64,000 bases of DNA from Lachnospiraceae bacterium (GTDB taxonomy: Bacteria; Bacillota; Clostridia; Lachnospirales; Lachnospiraceae): the NCBI GenBank assembly GCA_017476665.1, contig JAFUZJ010000041.1, positions 42,898-106,897 of the forward strand, in the 5' to 3' direction. Positions 1-8,782 of the stretch are shown here, piece after piece. Position 1 is the first letter of the stretch, and every line of letters begins with the position of its first letter. A program made the translations under genes and the position numbers. Below the pieces are notes generated by a model. The model did no database searches. It was given only the letters and a program-made list of their open reading frames with translations, and was not told where the DNA came from.

Positions 1-115
1 TGGGAAAAACCATGCCTACAATCCCGATCAGAGTGGCCCCCGCCACCACAAGCAGTATAATAGACACGATCTTTACAGTGCTTTTCCACTCATACTTCAT
101 CAGTTTTCCTAACAT
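1..115 (-). CDS. ABC transporter permease, N-terminal fragment (runs off left edge)
   Basis: Only the first 38 codons lie in the window. The translation starts MLGKLMKYEWKST and then enters a hydrophobic stretch (VSIILLVVAGATLIGIVGMV), the usual opening of ABC-2 type permeases of the Firmicutes 'KYEWK' class. Its ATG overlaps the stop of the upstream ATPase gene by 7 nt, so the two are translationally coupled and probably form one exporter. The substrate cannot be told from this fragment. Confidence 0.75.
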   Translation of the reverse strand, partial: MLGKLMKYEWKSTVKIVSIILLVVAGATLIGIVGMVFP

Positions 116-810
116 GCAAACACCTCCCTGAAATAGGCATCCACGGATTTCCCCTTCTCCCTGCGGATATTCTCCACCGAAGTATAAAGCACCAATCTGC
201 CGTACCGCATGAAGATCACTTCATCCAACACCTGCTCAATGTCACTGATCAGATGCGTGGAGATCAGCACCGTGGACTGCGGGTTATAATTGCTTAAAAT
301 CGTGTGCAGGATATAATCCCGGGCCGCCGGATCCACCCCCGCAATGGGCTCATCCAGAATATAAAGCTCCGCATTCCGGCTCATCACCAGGATCAACTGC
401 ACCTTCTCCTTGGTTCCCTTGGAGAGACTGTTCATATGCGCCTTGGGATCGATCCGCAGGCTGTCAAGCATCTGCTCGGCGCGCTCTCTGGAAAAATCCG
501 CATAAAAATCCGCAAAAAAATCCAGGATCTGCGTTATCGTCTGATTGCCTGCCAGATAAGTGCGATCCGGCAGATAAGCCACTTTGGCCTTTGTCTCCGG
601 TCCGATTGGCATACCGCAGACCCGGATCTCTCCTGATGTCGGCAGCAGCAGACCATTCAGCATCTTGATCAGCGTAGTCTTACCGCTTCCGTTTGGGCCC
701 AACAGACCTATGATCCGGCCTCTCGGCAGGGACAATGTCACATGATCCACAGCTGCTGTCTTGCCATCGTAGGACTTTGTCACAGCATTCAACTCTATGA
801 GATTATTCAT
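109..810 (-). CDS. ABC transporter ATP-binding protein (CcmA/YtrB type)
   Basis: A 233-residue cytoplasmic ATPase that should energise the membrane protein encoded immediately downstream. All motifs are present in order: Walker A GPNGSGKTT near residue 40, a variant signature LSKGTKEK near 130, Walker B LYILDEP near 150 and the switch histidine in STHLI near 188. Length fits single-domain ATPases of YtrB/YhcH exporters. The gene overlaps the permease gene by 7 nt. It is preceded by a plausible sigma-A promoter and three regularly spaced repeats that may be an operator. No GntR gene accompanies it inside the window. Substrate unknown. Confidence 0.9.
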   Translation of the reverse strand: MNNLIELNAVTKSYDGKTAAVDHVTLSLPRGRIIGLLGPNGSGKTTLIKMLNGLLLPTSGEIRVCGMPIGPETKAKVAYLPDRTYLAGNQTITQILDFFADFYADFSRERAEQMLDSLRIDPKAHMNSLSKGTKEKVQLILVMSRNAELYILDEPIAGVDPAARDYILHTILSNYNPQSTVLISTHLISDIEQVLDEVIFMRYGRLVLYTSVENIRREKGKSVDAYFREVFAC

Positions 811-831
811 CCTTTGTCACCTCACATAAAT

Positions 832-873
832 TTCCTATGGAATGAAATTCCTATGGATTAATATTCCTATTCT
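832..873. repeat. Three 16-bp-spaced copies of TTCCTATGGA (possible operator)
   Basis: TTCCTATGGA occurs at 832-841 and 848-857, with a partial third copy TTCCTATTCT at 864-873; the period is exactly 16 bp. Each complete copy has inverted TTCC/GGA(A) arms. The array lies between the putative promoter (883-912, minus strand) and the start of the ABC ATPase gene, where a repressor would block transcription. Which protein binds is unknown. Confidence 0.5.
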
Positions 874-882
874 ATGGTACCT

Positions 883-912
883 ATTTTACCCGCATTGCAT
901 ATGATAAGTCAA
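883..912 (-). promoter_or_regulatory. Putative sigma-A promoter for the ABC operon
   Basis: On the minus strand TTGACT (907-912) and TAAAAT (883-888) are separated by 18 bp, about 70 bp upstream of the ATPase start codon. The spacing is slightly long but both boxes are close to consensus. Confidence 0.45.
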
Positions 913-934
913 CAGAATTCAACAAGGTGCTTCC

Positions 935-2242
935 ATGTCTGAAATCGAAGTAAACGATATCATCAATACTACAGATCCCTCAACCGGTACCGCTGCCGGA
1001 ACAGGTACGGATAACGCAGGCACTCTGCAGGTAAACGTCGTATCCTCGCTGGGCCTGATCCCTGTGGAAAATGCCTCCGTCGTCATCTCCTACACGGGAG
1101 ATCCCGATTCCGTCATACGTACCCTGACCACCAACAATTCCGGTCAGACAGAAACGATCCCCCTTCCCGCTCCTCCCCTTGCGCTCTCCCTGGACCCGGA
1201 GTCGGAAATCCAGCCTTACGCCGAATACAATATTATCATTACTGCGGAGGGATATGAACCGGTATCCATATCCGGTTCCCAACTGTTTTCCGGTGAACTG
1301 TCCCTGCAGCCGGTTGTCATGAACCCTGCAGAAGCTCCTTCAGAGGAAGAAAAATTTGTGGTGATCCCCGTCCACACACTGTTCGGTGATTATCCTCCCA
1401 AGATTCCGGAGGACGAGATCAAGCCCATAGACGAAAGCGGAGAGATCGTTTTGAGCCGCGTTGTGATCCCGGAATACATCATTGTACATGACGGAGACCC
1501 CGACGACAACACCGCGATCAATTATTGGGTGCGCTATAAGGACTATATCAAAACCGTAGCTTCCTGCGAAATCTACTCGACCTGGCCGGAAGCAGCCATC
1601 TATGCGAACATTCTGGCGATCATGTCCTTTACCCTCAATCGCGTGTTCACCGAATGGTATCGCAATAAGGGATACCCTTTTACCATCACTTCTTCCACAG
1701 CCTACGACCAGAAATGGTCTTACGGACACAATATCTATGAAAATATTGATTATCTGGTGGACACCGTTTTTGCCAACTATCTTGCACGTCCCGGTGTTCG
1801 GCAGCCGATCTTTACCGCTTACTGCGACGGGGTTCGTACCACCTGCAGAGGATTAAGTCAATGGGGCTCCAAATATCTGGCGGAAGAAGGTTACTCCGCC
1901 ATTGAGATCCTGCGATATTATTTCGGCAATGACATGTATATTGCCACCGCGGACCAGATTTCGGGGGTGCCTTCCTCCTATCCGGGATATGCTTTGGGTA
2001 TCGGTTCCTCCGGCGACAAAGTCCGTCAGCTACAGACACAGTTAAACCGGATTGCACGTAATTTCCCGGCAATTCCCATTCTCGTAACAGACGGCATCTA
2101 CGGCCCCCTTACCGCAAACAGCGTACGCATTTTCCAGACAATCTTCGGACTGCCTGCCACCGGAGTGACCGACTATCCTACCTGGTATGAGATTTCGGAT
2201 ATTTATGTGGGAGTCAGCCGAATCGCGGAACCCTCCAGATGA
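935..2242 (+). CDS. SpoIID-like protein with C-terminal peptidoglycan-binding domain
   Basis: A 435-residue protein with three parts. Residues about 30-135 form a carboxypeptidase-regulatory-like beta domain (VNVVSSLGLIPVENASVVI). Residues about 180-330 resemble the SpoIID/lytic domain (VASCEIYSTWPEAA, FTLNRVFTEWY, CRGLSQWGS, all typical of clostridial relatives). The C-terminus, about 350-420, is a PG_binding_1 repeat (GSSGDKVRQLQTQLNRIA, DGIYGPLTANSVRIFQ). No signal peptide is seen, as is common in this clostridial group. A role in spore or cell-wall peptidoglycan remodelling is likely but the exact activity is unproven. Start chosen at the ATG preceded by AAGGTGC; the promoter is not clear. 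Confidence 0.8.
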   Translation: MSEIEVNDIINTTDPSTGTAAGTGTDNAGTLQVNVVSSLGLIPVENASVVISYTGDPDSVIRTLTTNNSGQTETIPLPAPPLALSLDPESEIQPYAEYNIIITAEGYEPVSISGSQLFSGELSLQPVVMNPAEAPSEEEKFVVIPVHTLFGDYPPKIPEDEIKPIDESGEIVLSRVVIPEYIIVHDGDPDDNTAINYWVRYKDYIKTVASCEIYSTWPEAAIYANILAIMSFTLNRVFTEWYRNKGYPFTITSSTAYDQKWSYGHNIYENIDYLVDTVFANYLARPGVRQPIFTAYCDGVRTTCRGLSQWGSKYLAEEGYSAIEILRYYFGNDMYIATADQISGVPSSYPGYALGIGSSGDKVRQLQTQLNRIARNFPAIPILVTDGIYGPLTANSVRIFQTIFGLPATGVTDYPTWYEISDIYVGVSRIAEPSR

Positions 2243-2255
2243 CTGACCGCTCCTA

Positions 2256-2284
2256 TTGAACCACTTCCTAAAATATGGTATAAT
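2256..2284 (+). promoter_or_regulatory. Sigma-A promoter of the EAL gene
   Basis: TTGAAC (2256-2261), a 17-bp spacer and a perfect TATAAT (2279-2284) precede the phosphodiesterase gene by about 48 bp. The EAL gene therefore probably has its own promoter and is not only read through from the SpoIID-like gene. Confidence 0.75.
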
Positions 2285-2331
2285 GTGTTGTATATACGAT
2301 ACCTTGTAATAGAAAAAGATGGGGGTTCAAT

Positions 2332-4296
2332 ATGGAGAATGGGAAGAAACACCACGGGATCATAGAAAGCCTTATGCACGGCCTGGGATTTTATCATGAC
2401 ACGCCTTATGTATCCGATTATCAGCGGGAAGCAAATGTGCGCAGTACGATCTATATGTCTGTGGTCATCATCGTTCTGGAAATCTGGATGCTGATACGCA
2501 ATGTGAAATTGAACGTGCTGACAGGCAAATGTACCTCGTTCGGCATGTTCCTGCAGTACACGAAAAATTACTGGATTCTGCTGTTCGTCGGACTGGCGAC
2601 TCTGATCTACGGTCTGATATTTTTGAAAAGCAGACGCAAGGGACTCCGCAAGATCAGCGACATCTGGATCACCCTGTTTGCCGGCATCTGTCTGTATTTT
2701 GGCATGCAGACATCCTTCAGTGATTTTTCACGCGGCCGGATGATCATCTGCTTTCTGACCATGATCCTTTATGTGGCGTGCCTGCTCATCTGGCGTCCCT
2801 ATATATCCATTTTTATGCTGACCGCCATTGCTTACGGCTTTTACCAGTGGATCGACCATTTTGCCGTTGACAAACAGGGAAATCCGGTACATGTGAGTGC
2901 CGGTGACCAGATCAACTATATCACTTTCTTCATCTCCCTGATCATGGTGGCCATCAGCATCTGCCACCAGCGGCACAGGGAGGCGCTCAAGGCGGAAAGT
3001 CTTGAGATTGCCGCCATCACGGACGAATTGACAGGGTTGCCGAACATGTCGCGTTTCAGCCAACTGGCGACAGACTATCTGGAAGAGAGCAAATACACGA
3101 ATACGGAACTGATCTATCTCTTTTTCAATATAGAGAATTTCCAGACCTTTAACGACAGGTTCGGATATAACGGTGGAAACAAATTGCTCCGCTCCATGGG
3201 TCAGATCATCCGGGAGAATTTTCCCGGCGAACCATATGCCAGACAGTCCGATGACCACTTCGTTGTTCTGACCAAATTTGAGGGATATGACCTGAAGGTC
3301 GGTGCAGTCCGCAATTCCATCAAATATCAGAATAAAGAGGAGGTATATCTGGATATCAAGGTGGGCGCTTACCGCGTCAAGGATCCCGATGCGGATCCCC
3401 GTCTGGAGGTAGATCACGCCAGATACGCCGCCAATCTGCTGAAAAACCGGGAAGAAGAATATATCAGAGAATATGATGACCAGATGGATAAAGACTACCG
3501 CCTGCGCCAGTATGTCCTCAACAACATTGACAAAGCAATCAAAGAGGGATACATCAAGGTATATTATCAGCCGGTGGTGTGGTCCAATGACGGAGAACTC
3601 TGCGGCTGCGAGGCTCTGGCCAGATGGGACGATCCGGACGTGGGCTTCCTGTCCCCCGGGAAATTCATCCCCGTGCTGGAGGAATGCCGCCAGATCCATA
3701 AACTGGATCGCTGCGTCTACGAAACGGTATGTAAAAAGATGCGGGACTGCCTGGATAACAATTTGCCGATCTTCCCGACCTCGCTGAACTTCTCCCGACT
3801 GGATTTCGAGTTGATGGATGCCGTGGGCGAATTAGAGAAACTGGTGGAAAAATATCAGATTCCCCGGAAATATCTGCATGTGGAGATTACAGAAAGCGCT
3901 CTCTCCAATGATATCGAAGGTCTGCAGAAATCCATGCGCATTCTGCGGGAAAGGGGATACTCCATCTGGCTGGATGATTTCGGCTCGGGCTACTCTTCCA
4001 TGAATGTGCTGAAGGATTATAAATTTGATCTGCTCAAGATCGATATGGTATTTTTAAAGAATTTCACTGGAAACGACAATGCGCACAAGATCATCAAGAG
4101 CATTCTGGATCTGGCAAAAGAACTGGGTATGATGACATTGACAGAAGGGGTGGAAACCCAGGAAGCTGTGGATTTCCTGCAGGGCGCAGGCTGCGGCAGA
4201 CTGCAGGGATACTTCTACGGCAAGCCCATGACCTACGAGGAAATCTACGCCAAGCTCCAGGACGGTACATACCGCCTGGCATCGGAGTTCATCTAA
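2332..4296 (+). CDS. Membrane c-di-GMP phosphodiesterase (degenerate GGDEF + EAL)
   Basis: A 654-residue protein. About the first 210 residues hold around six membrane helices. A GGDEF fold follows (ITDELTGLPN near 232) but its signature is degenerate, SDDHF near 303, so it should not make c-di-GMP. The EAL domain looks active: EALAR near 427, the Asn in SLNFSR near 484, EITES near 519, DDFGSGYSS near 546, the Lys in LLKIDM near 567 and EGVET near 604. It should hydrolyse c-di-GMP at the membrane, possibly under control of a signal sensed by the membrane part or GTP bound by the GGDEF remnant. It has its own promoter and ends at a strong terminator shared with the convergent chemoreceptor gene. 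Confidence 0.9.
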   Translation: MENGKKHHGIIESLMHGLGFYHDTPYVSDYQREANVRSTIYMSVVIIVLEIWMLIRNVKLNVLTGKCTSFGMFLQYTKNYWILLFVGLATLIYGLIFLKSRRKGLRKISDIWITLFAGICLYFGMQTSFSDFSRGRMIICFLTMILYVACLLIWRPYISIFMLTAIAYGFYQWIDHFAVDKQGNPVHVSAGDQINYITFFISLIMVAISICHQRHREALKAESLEIAAITDELTGLPNMSRFSQLATDYLEESKYTNTELIYLFFNIENFQTFNDRFGYNGGNKLLRSMGQIIRENFPGEPYARQSDDHFVVLTKFEGYDLKVGAVRNSIKYQNKEEVYLDIKVGAYRVKDPDADPRLEVDHARYAANLLKNREEEYIREYDDQMDKDYRLRQYVLNNIDKAIKEGYIKVYYQPVVWSNDGELCGCEALARWDDPDVGFLSPGKFIPVLEECRQIHKLDRCVYETVCKKMRDCLDNNLPIFPTSLNFSRLDFELMDAVGELEKLVEKYQIPRKYLHVEITESALSNDIEGLQKSMRILRERGYSIWLDDFGSGYSSMNVLKDYKFDLLKIDMVFLKNFTGNDNAHKIIKSILDLAKELGMMTLTEGVETQEAVDFLQGAGCGRLQGYFYGKPMTYEEIYAKLQDGTYRLASEFI

Positions 4297-4336
4297 CCCG
4301 TTTTCCTCAAACCGCAGGATTGATTATCATAACGAT

Positions 4337-4370
4337 AAAAGCGCTGTGCCTATTGCCGCACAGCGCTTTT
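4337..4370. terminator. Bidirectional rho-independent terminator
   Basis: A perfect hairpin AAAAGCGCTGTGC / GCACAGCGCTTTT with an 8-nt loop. It has A and T tracts on either side, so it can end both the EAL gene (+) and the convergent chemoreceptor gene (-). Confidence 0.9.
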
Positions 4371-4386
4371 CTTAGCCCTTTTTTCG

Positions 4387-6276
4387 TCATACATGGAATT
4401 TATCCACAACATGCTTTAATCCCTGAACATTTCCTGTCACATATGTGGTACGGTTACTGATCTCCTCTCCGGAAACGCGCAGCGACTGCAGATTGGATGC
4501 GGCCGTCTGCATTGCGGAATCCAGCTCTGCCTGGGACTTCACGATAAAGTCGAGGTTATTGTTGATCTCCTCAATGGAGGCAGCCAGCTCTACGGTACTG
4601 GACCCCAGATCTGCGCTCCGGTCTGCATAATAACCTGCATCCTCCTTGTAGTTCACCGCCAGATTCTCGAACAGATCATAATCTTTGATGATCACCTGAT
4701 CCAGGAACACCAGGATCTTATTGCTGTTGTCTGCCAGAACCTTTACACTCGCCAACACCTGATCGGTCAGCTCCTGTACCTTATCAATCTGTTTTCCGGT
4801 ATCGGCGCTCAGGGAATTGATCTCACCGGCCACCACCGCAAAGCCTCTTCCGGCCTCGCCCGCTCTTGCCGCCTCAATGGAGGCATTCAGTGCCAACAGA
4901 TTGGTCTGATCCGCAATATCCCGGATGGTATTGGCCACATCCGTGATCTGCTCGATCACTTTCACCTGCTCAATGGCCTTCGCCAGATCTTCCTTGTTGG
5001 CATCAATGGTGCCCACTGCCCGCTTCTTATTCTGCAAAAGTTCCGGAATTGCCTTATCAATCCGCTCCACAATGACATCCGCTTTCTGTGCCATATCCTG
5101 AGCCTGACCGGATAATTTCTCCACCGCATCCACCAGATTCTCACAGGTGCTGGACATATTTTCAATACTTCCTGTCTGGCGGTCCACATTCTTCGTGGTA
5201 TCTTCCACAATGGAACTGATCTGAGAAATATTGCCGCTCATCTCCTGAATCTGTCTGTTTGCATCAGACATCTCAGCCACGATCTTCACAGAACTCTTCT
5301 GCGTTTCCTGAATCGTGCCGATAAAGCTGGTCTCCAACTCATCGATCAGATAAGTGATCTCCTGCACTTCATCGTCAAACGCCTGATCCGCAGCAGTACC
5401 CAGATCCCGGATAAAGCCTTTCATCTTGTTCATCGGCTCCAACTGCTTCCGCAGCACCAGACTGACATACAATGCACAAAGAACCACCGCAACCAGCCCC
5501 ACTACAACCCCGGCGCCAACCATCTTTGTGAGCTGAGCGGATACCACATTGACATCCTGCTCCACACCGAGCAGCCAGCCGGAGGCCGAAACCTCTGCGA
5601 TGGCAAGATATTTTTTCACTTTATCATAGTCCGTTATCTTCTGGACTTTTCTGTCCTTCAGATTCAACGATACTCTCTCAGTCAGGATGGTATCGCCGGA
5701 CTCTGCCGGGAGATATGCGGAGTTCGGATGTACGATCACCGCCCCGTCTTTCGTCAAGAGGAACGATTCTATGTTGTTGTCCGCTCCGATGCCGTTGACG
5801 ATCTCCAAGAGCTTATCAATCGTCACATCTGCCAGGATCACCGCCTGATGCCCCTCGATCTAAAAGGGTTCTGCGATTGTCACAATCATCTGGCCTGTGG
5901 CAAAATCCATGTAGGGCGCCGTGTAGATCAGACTGCCCGAACTCACGGAATCGATCCACCATCCTCTCGTCGTGGGATCCAGATCCAATACAGAGTGATC
6001 CGCCGGGAATACCGCTCCATCATAATCATAACAACAATAATACATCAGCGCATCTTCATTGGAGGCCAGATCCATCGCCAGCATGTCCATGATCGCATCT
6101 GTATCCTTATACTCCATCTTTGACACATGGTTGACGATCGTATGTACCACAGCAGCCTGCTTCCCCAGCCAGTCATCAATCACCTGCGCATTATCCGAAG
6201 CCTCAATCTTCAAGGTTTCCTGTGCATCCCCCACCAGGGTATTCCGATTTGTGATCACCAGGATCGCCGTGACCAA
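4387..6276 (-). pseudogene. Methyl-accepting chemotaxis protein, interrupted by an in-frame amber codon and truncated at the 5' end
   Basis: The reading frame runs continuously from 6276 to 4387 except for one TAG at 5860-5862, in the middle of a dCache sensor domain: upstream residues end VTIAEPF, downstream ones continue [15 protein letters not shown] without a frame change. The downstream part has the second membrane helix, a HAMP-like stretch and an intact signalling tip ([19 protein letters not shown]). The N-terminus is also short: the only start is TTG at 6276, in the middle of what should be the first membrane helix, and an in-frame TAA lies just upstream at 6307-6309. The two lesions together suggest a pseudogene. 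A stop-codon sequencing error would explain the TAG but not the missing first helix. An internal start could still make the half with the signalling domain. Confidence 0.8.
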
Positions 6277-6314
6277 CAGGAACCTTTTCAGACAAAAAAA
6301 CTGTTTTTAAAATG

Positions 6315-6947
6315 TCAGACAGGTTTCTTTCCCAATATCTTTTCTATCAGATTTATCTGCGGTCTGTCCGGGTCTTCATGAAAGATATCGATCCGATCCC
6401 GGTCTCCGCTTCTGTCGGAAAACGCGGGATACAAAAAACCAAACTCCGGCTTTCCCGGCTCATAATCCCCGGTCAAAGGGGAGATTGTGCAGATCAGGAA
6501 ATCATACACTTCCTCCGAACCCTCCAGCCATTCCTTATCCGCGCCTTTCACCGGAATATCATACGACCCAAAGAACACATAGACGGCATAATCCGTATCC
6601 GTCCTGTAATTTTCTCCCACGATCTCATAAAACACACTGAGCAGTCCATCGTCCTTCAGTCTCTGCTCCCGCAGGGCGGAAAGCAATGTCCACATACCCT
6701 TCTGCCGCTCCGCGCCCGCCGGGAAACAATACTCCTTCAACTGCTCATTTGTCCTGGAAAAAGGGACTGCCTTCGCCAGCTCCAGATTCCGCTTTGTCTC
6801 AACGCCGGATAGTTTTCCAAAATGAATGTTAAAGGAACCGTCCTCAAAGCCGTCTGCATCCATATAAGCTCCTGCGATGCGCGCGAAGCAGTTCCTGGAT
6901 GGCGTCATTCTGCGGGTGAGCTCCAGCATATCGTCCCGGTTGATCAT
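6315..6947 (-). CDS. DUF4317 family protein
   Basis: A 210-residue soluble protein that I recognise as the DUF4317 family of Lachnospiraceae (MINRDDMLELTRRMTP at the start, FARIAGAYMDADG, EWLEGSEEVYDFLICTISP, FGFLYPAFSDRS). No catalytic motif is known to me, so no function is given. I chose the internal ATG at 6947 because GGAAGGAG lies 10 nt upstream; the reading frame is open for 8 more codons without a ribosome binding site. It follows the deformylase gene with about 20 nt between them, so both may share a transcript. Confidence 0.8.
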   Translation of the reverse strand: MINRDDMLELTRRMTPSRNCFARIAGAYMDADGFEDGSFNIHFGKLSGVETKRNLELAKAVPFSRTNEQLKEYCFPAGAERQKGMWTLLSALREQRLKDDGLLSVFYEIVGENYRTDTDYAVYVFFGSYDIPVKGADKEWLEGSEEVYDFLICTISPLTGDYEPGKPEFGFLYPAFSDRSGDRDRIDIFHEDPDRPQINLIEKILGKKPV

Positions 6948-6967
6948 CGTACTATTTCTCCTTCCAA

Positions 6968-7378
6968 TCAAATAATCTTTCCCTCCAGATGATCACACTG
7001 GTGCTGAATATTCTGCGCGATAAAACCGCTGAACTTCTGCCTCTGTCTCTGAAAATGCTCATCCAGATACTCCACCGTGATCTCCCGATACCGGGTCGTC
7101 TTCCGCACCCCCACAAGGGATAGGCACCCCTCCTCGGCCTCATAGCTTCCGCTTTTCTGTATAATCTTAGGATTGATCAGGATCATGGGCATGATACCCA
7201 GGTCAACCACGATCATGCGCTTTTTTAACCCAATCATGTTCGCCGCCATTCCCACACAGGTCTTGCTGTTTGCCTGCAGGGTGTCCTTCAGGTCACTTAT
7301 CAGCGGCCTGTCAGCTTCCGTTGCATCTTCTGACCGCTGTGACAAAAACAAGGTGTCTCTTATAATCTTCTGTACCAT
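6968..7378 (-). CDS. def: Peptide deformylase family protein with altered active-site residues
   Basis: A 136-residue short clostridial deformylase. Motif 1 is GVGMAAN (canonical GxGxAAxQ, so Gln is Asn), motif 2 EGCLSL has the metal-binding Cys, and motif 3 is QHQCDH where the family has QHExDH. Both metal His residues remain, but the general acid/base Glu is Gln (codon CAG). In well-studied deformylases this Glu is needed for removing the N-formyl group of new proteins, so activity is doubtful and another deformylase should exist elsewhere. Asn in motif 1 is common in this short subgroup; the Glu-to-Gln change is, as far as I know, not. A 12-bp palindrome lies 25 bp upstream of the start. 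Confidence 0.85.
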   Translation of the reverse strand: MVQKIIRDTLFLSQRSEDATEADRPLISDLKDTLQANSKTCVGMAANMIGLKKRMIVVDLGIMPMILINPKIIQKSGSYEAEEGCLSLVGVRKTTRYREITVEYLDEHFQRQRQKFSGFIAQNIQHQCDHLEGKII

Positions 7379-7402
7379 AATGTTCCTTTCCCTGTCGAAG
7401 TG

Positions 7403-7414
7403 TCTGTCGACAGA
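7403..7414. other. Perfect 12-bp palindrome TCTGTCGACAGA
   Basis: The palindrome lies in the 37-bp gap between the end of the ABC operon and the start codon of the deformylase gene. It could be a protein-binding site; its short length makes chance a real alternative. Confidence 0.3.
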
Positions 7415-7415
7415 T

Positions 7416-8075
7416 TCAAGCGCTTTTCTCCCGCATGAGCCGCTTCACAATATAATCACTGTAAGGCCATCTGTACAACAACACTGACAGCCCATAGTAC
7501 AAAAAGGGGGAAACCGCGCTGACTACAGCCATGATACCCAACATCTTCCCCACGGACAATCCGCCTGTGATTCCCAGCATGTACAATAACTCCCCCTGAT
7601 TGCTCATCATCATAAAGAACATCATGACCAGGAGAAGTCCGTAACCGACCACCGGCTTCTTATAGAAAAAGGGCAGATAGACAACCAAAAACAGCTGAAA
7701 AAGGCAATATGCCGCCAGATAAGCAGGCACTCCCGCCTCTGTATCCATTTCGTATGCCAGCAGCGTCCGCAGCACGCCAAAGATCACAAAGGCCGCCACA
7801 TTATAAATACCTATCAGGATCGCGAGATTCTTTGTGATCGCCCTGTACGATGGCCCAGAGGACTGCACAACGCCGGATATCAGCACAGTGTGGATCTGCA
7901 GCAGGAAGAAAACAATCGGATAAAGCGCCCAAAACGCGCCCACCGCCATATTATAATTCAAAGGGATATTGGTACCCACAGTAAATGCACCGCACAGAAG
8001 AATCAGTGCTACATACATCGGTTTTTTAGTCGACGGCATAAATCGATAAAGTTTCAAAGTATCTCCGAACTTCAT
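7416..8075 (-). CDS. Integral membrane protein, putative ABC permease subunit
   Basis: A 219-residue protein with about six hydrophobic helices and no recognisable catalytic motif. It is the last gene of a GntR-ATPase-membrane-membrane operon and its ATG overlaps the previous stop (ATGA). The arrangement matches YtrA-type operons of Firmicutes, where such proteins form the membrane part of an exporter responding to envelope stress or cell-wall antibiotics. Permease role is inferred from context; the substrate is unknown. Confidence 0.7.
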   Translation of the reverse strand: MKFGDTLKLYRFMPSTKKPMYVALILLCGAFTVGTNIPLNYNMAVGAFWALYPIVFFLLQIHTVLISGVVQSSGPSYRAITKNLAILIGIYNVAAFVIFGVLRTLLAYEMDTEAGVPAYLAAYCLFQLFLVVYLPFFYKKPVVGYGLLLVMMFFMMMSNQGELLYMLGITGGLSVGKMLGIMAVVSAVSPFLYYGLSVLLYRWPYSDYIVKRLMREKSA

Positions 8076-8761
8076 TCTACCACACTCCTCTCGTCCTGTA
8101 TATCACTGTACCAGTTCTGTTCTGTCAGTTTCTTCACCGTCTTTGCATTCAACCATATCATTGCTGCATCCGCTGCCAGATATGCTCCTCCGATCACCAA
8201 CGCCAATGTCCAATTACTCTCAAGAACCGCCGCAAAGCCCGGTGTCAGCAAAAGTATCATACCGTACAACAGGAGCACATACCAATTCATATTTTGTATC
8301 CGCCTGCCGATCAGGATTCCCGTCTCTGTCACAGCGTGCAGCGCCACAATATCCACCGTTGCTGCAATCCAGATCTTTCTCATATACGGACCGTGCACAC
8401 CCGACAGCCACAGGCTGACAGCGCCGATCAGAAATACTGCACCGTAGATCACCAGCCGCAAAAGCATATCCATTTCCATGCTGTCAATAAATATCTGCTT
8501 TCCCCTGTCGGAGGTTTTCAAAAAATTCTCCTCCATTTGCCCTTTTCCGTAAACGGGACCGATGATCAGCCGATCCGCGTACAGGAACAAAAACAGAAAC
8601 GCCACCGGAAGCATCAATAAATAGACCATTACCATAACCTCTCCGCCTCTCCCCGCAAGCAGGAAAAAGAGTAAAACCGTAGTCACCGGGATCACCGCCA
8701 GCACGATCATCCGGTACAGCCAGGAAATATATGCATTGTAATGCCTTATTTTTGTCATCAT
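8072..8761 (-). CDS. Integral membrane protein, putative ABC permease subunit
   Basis: A 229-residue protein with about six membrane helices and a charged loop near residues 68-95. It sits between the ATPase gene and a second membrane gene and overlaps the latter by 4 nt, so the two should be made in equal amounts and may form a heterodimeric permease. The start has AGAAGGGGAAAAG before ATGATG. No family-specific motif was recognised, so the function rests on operon context. Confidence 0.7.
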   Translation of the reverse strand: MMTKIRHYNAYISWLYRMIVLAVIPVTTVLLFFLLAGRGGEVMVMVYLLMLPVAFLFLFLYADRLIIGPVYGKGQMEENFLKTSDRGKQIFIDSMEMDMLLRLVIYGAVFLIGAVSLWLSGVHGPYMRKIWIAATVDIVALHAVTETGILIGRRIQNMNWYVLLLYGMILLLTPGFAAVLESNWTLALVIGGAYLAADAAMIWLNAKTVKKLTEQNWYSDIQDERSVVE

Positions 8762-8782
8762 CTTTTCCCCTTCTCTACCAAG

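Noticed and set aside
2728-3699. 323-codon open frame opposite the EAL gene
   Set aside because: It is antisense to an intact GGDEF-EAL reading frame and has no motif or ribosome binding site.
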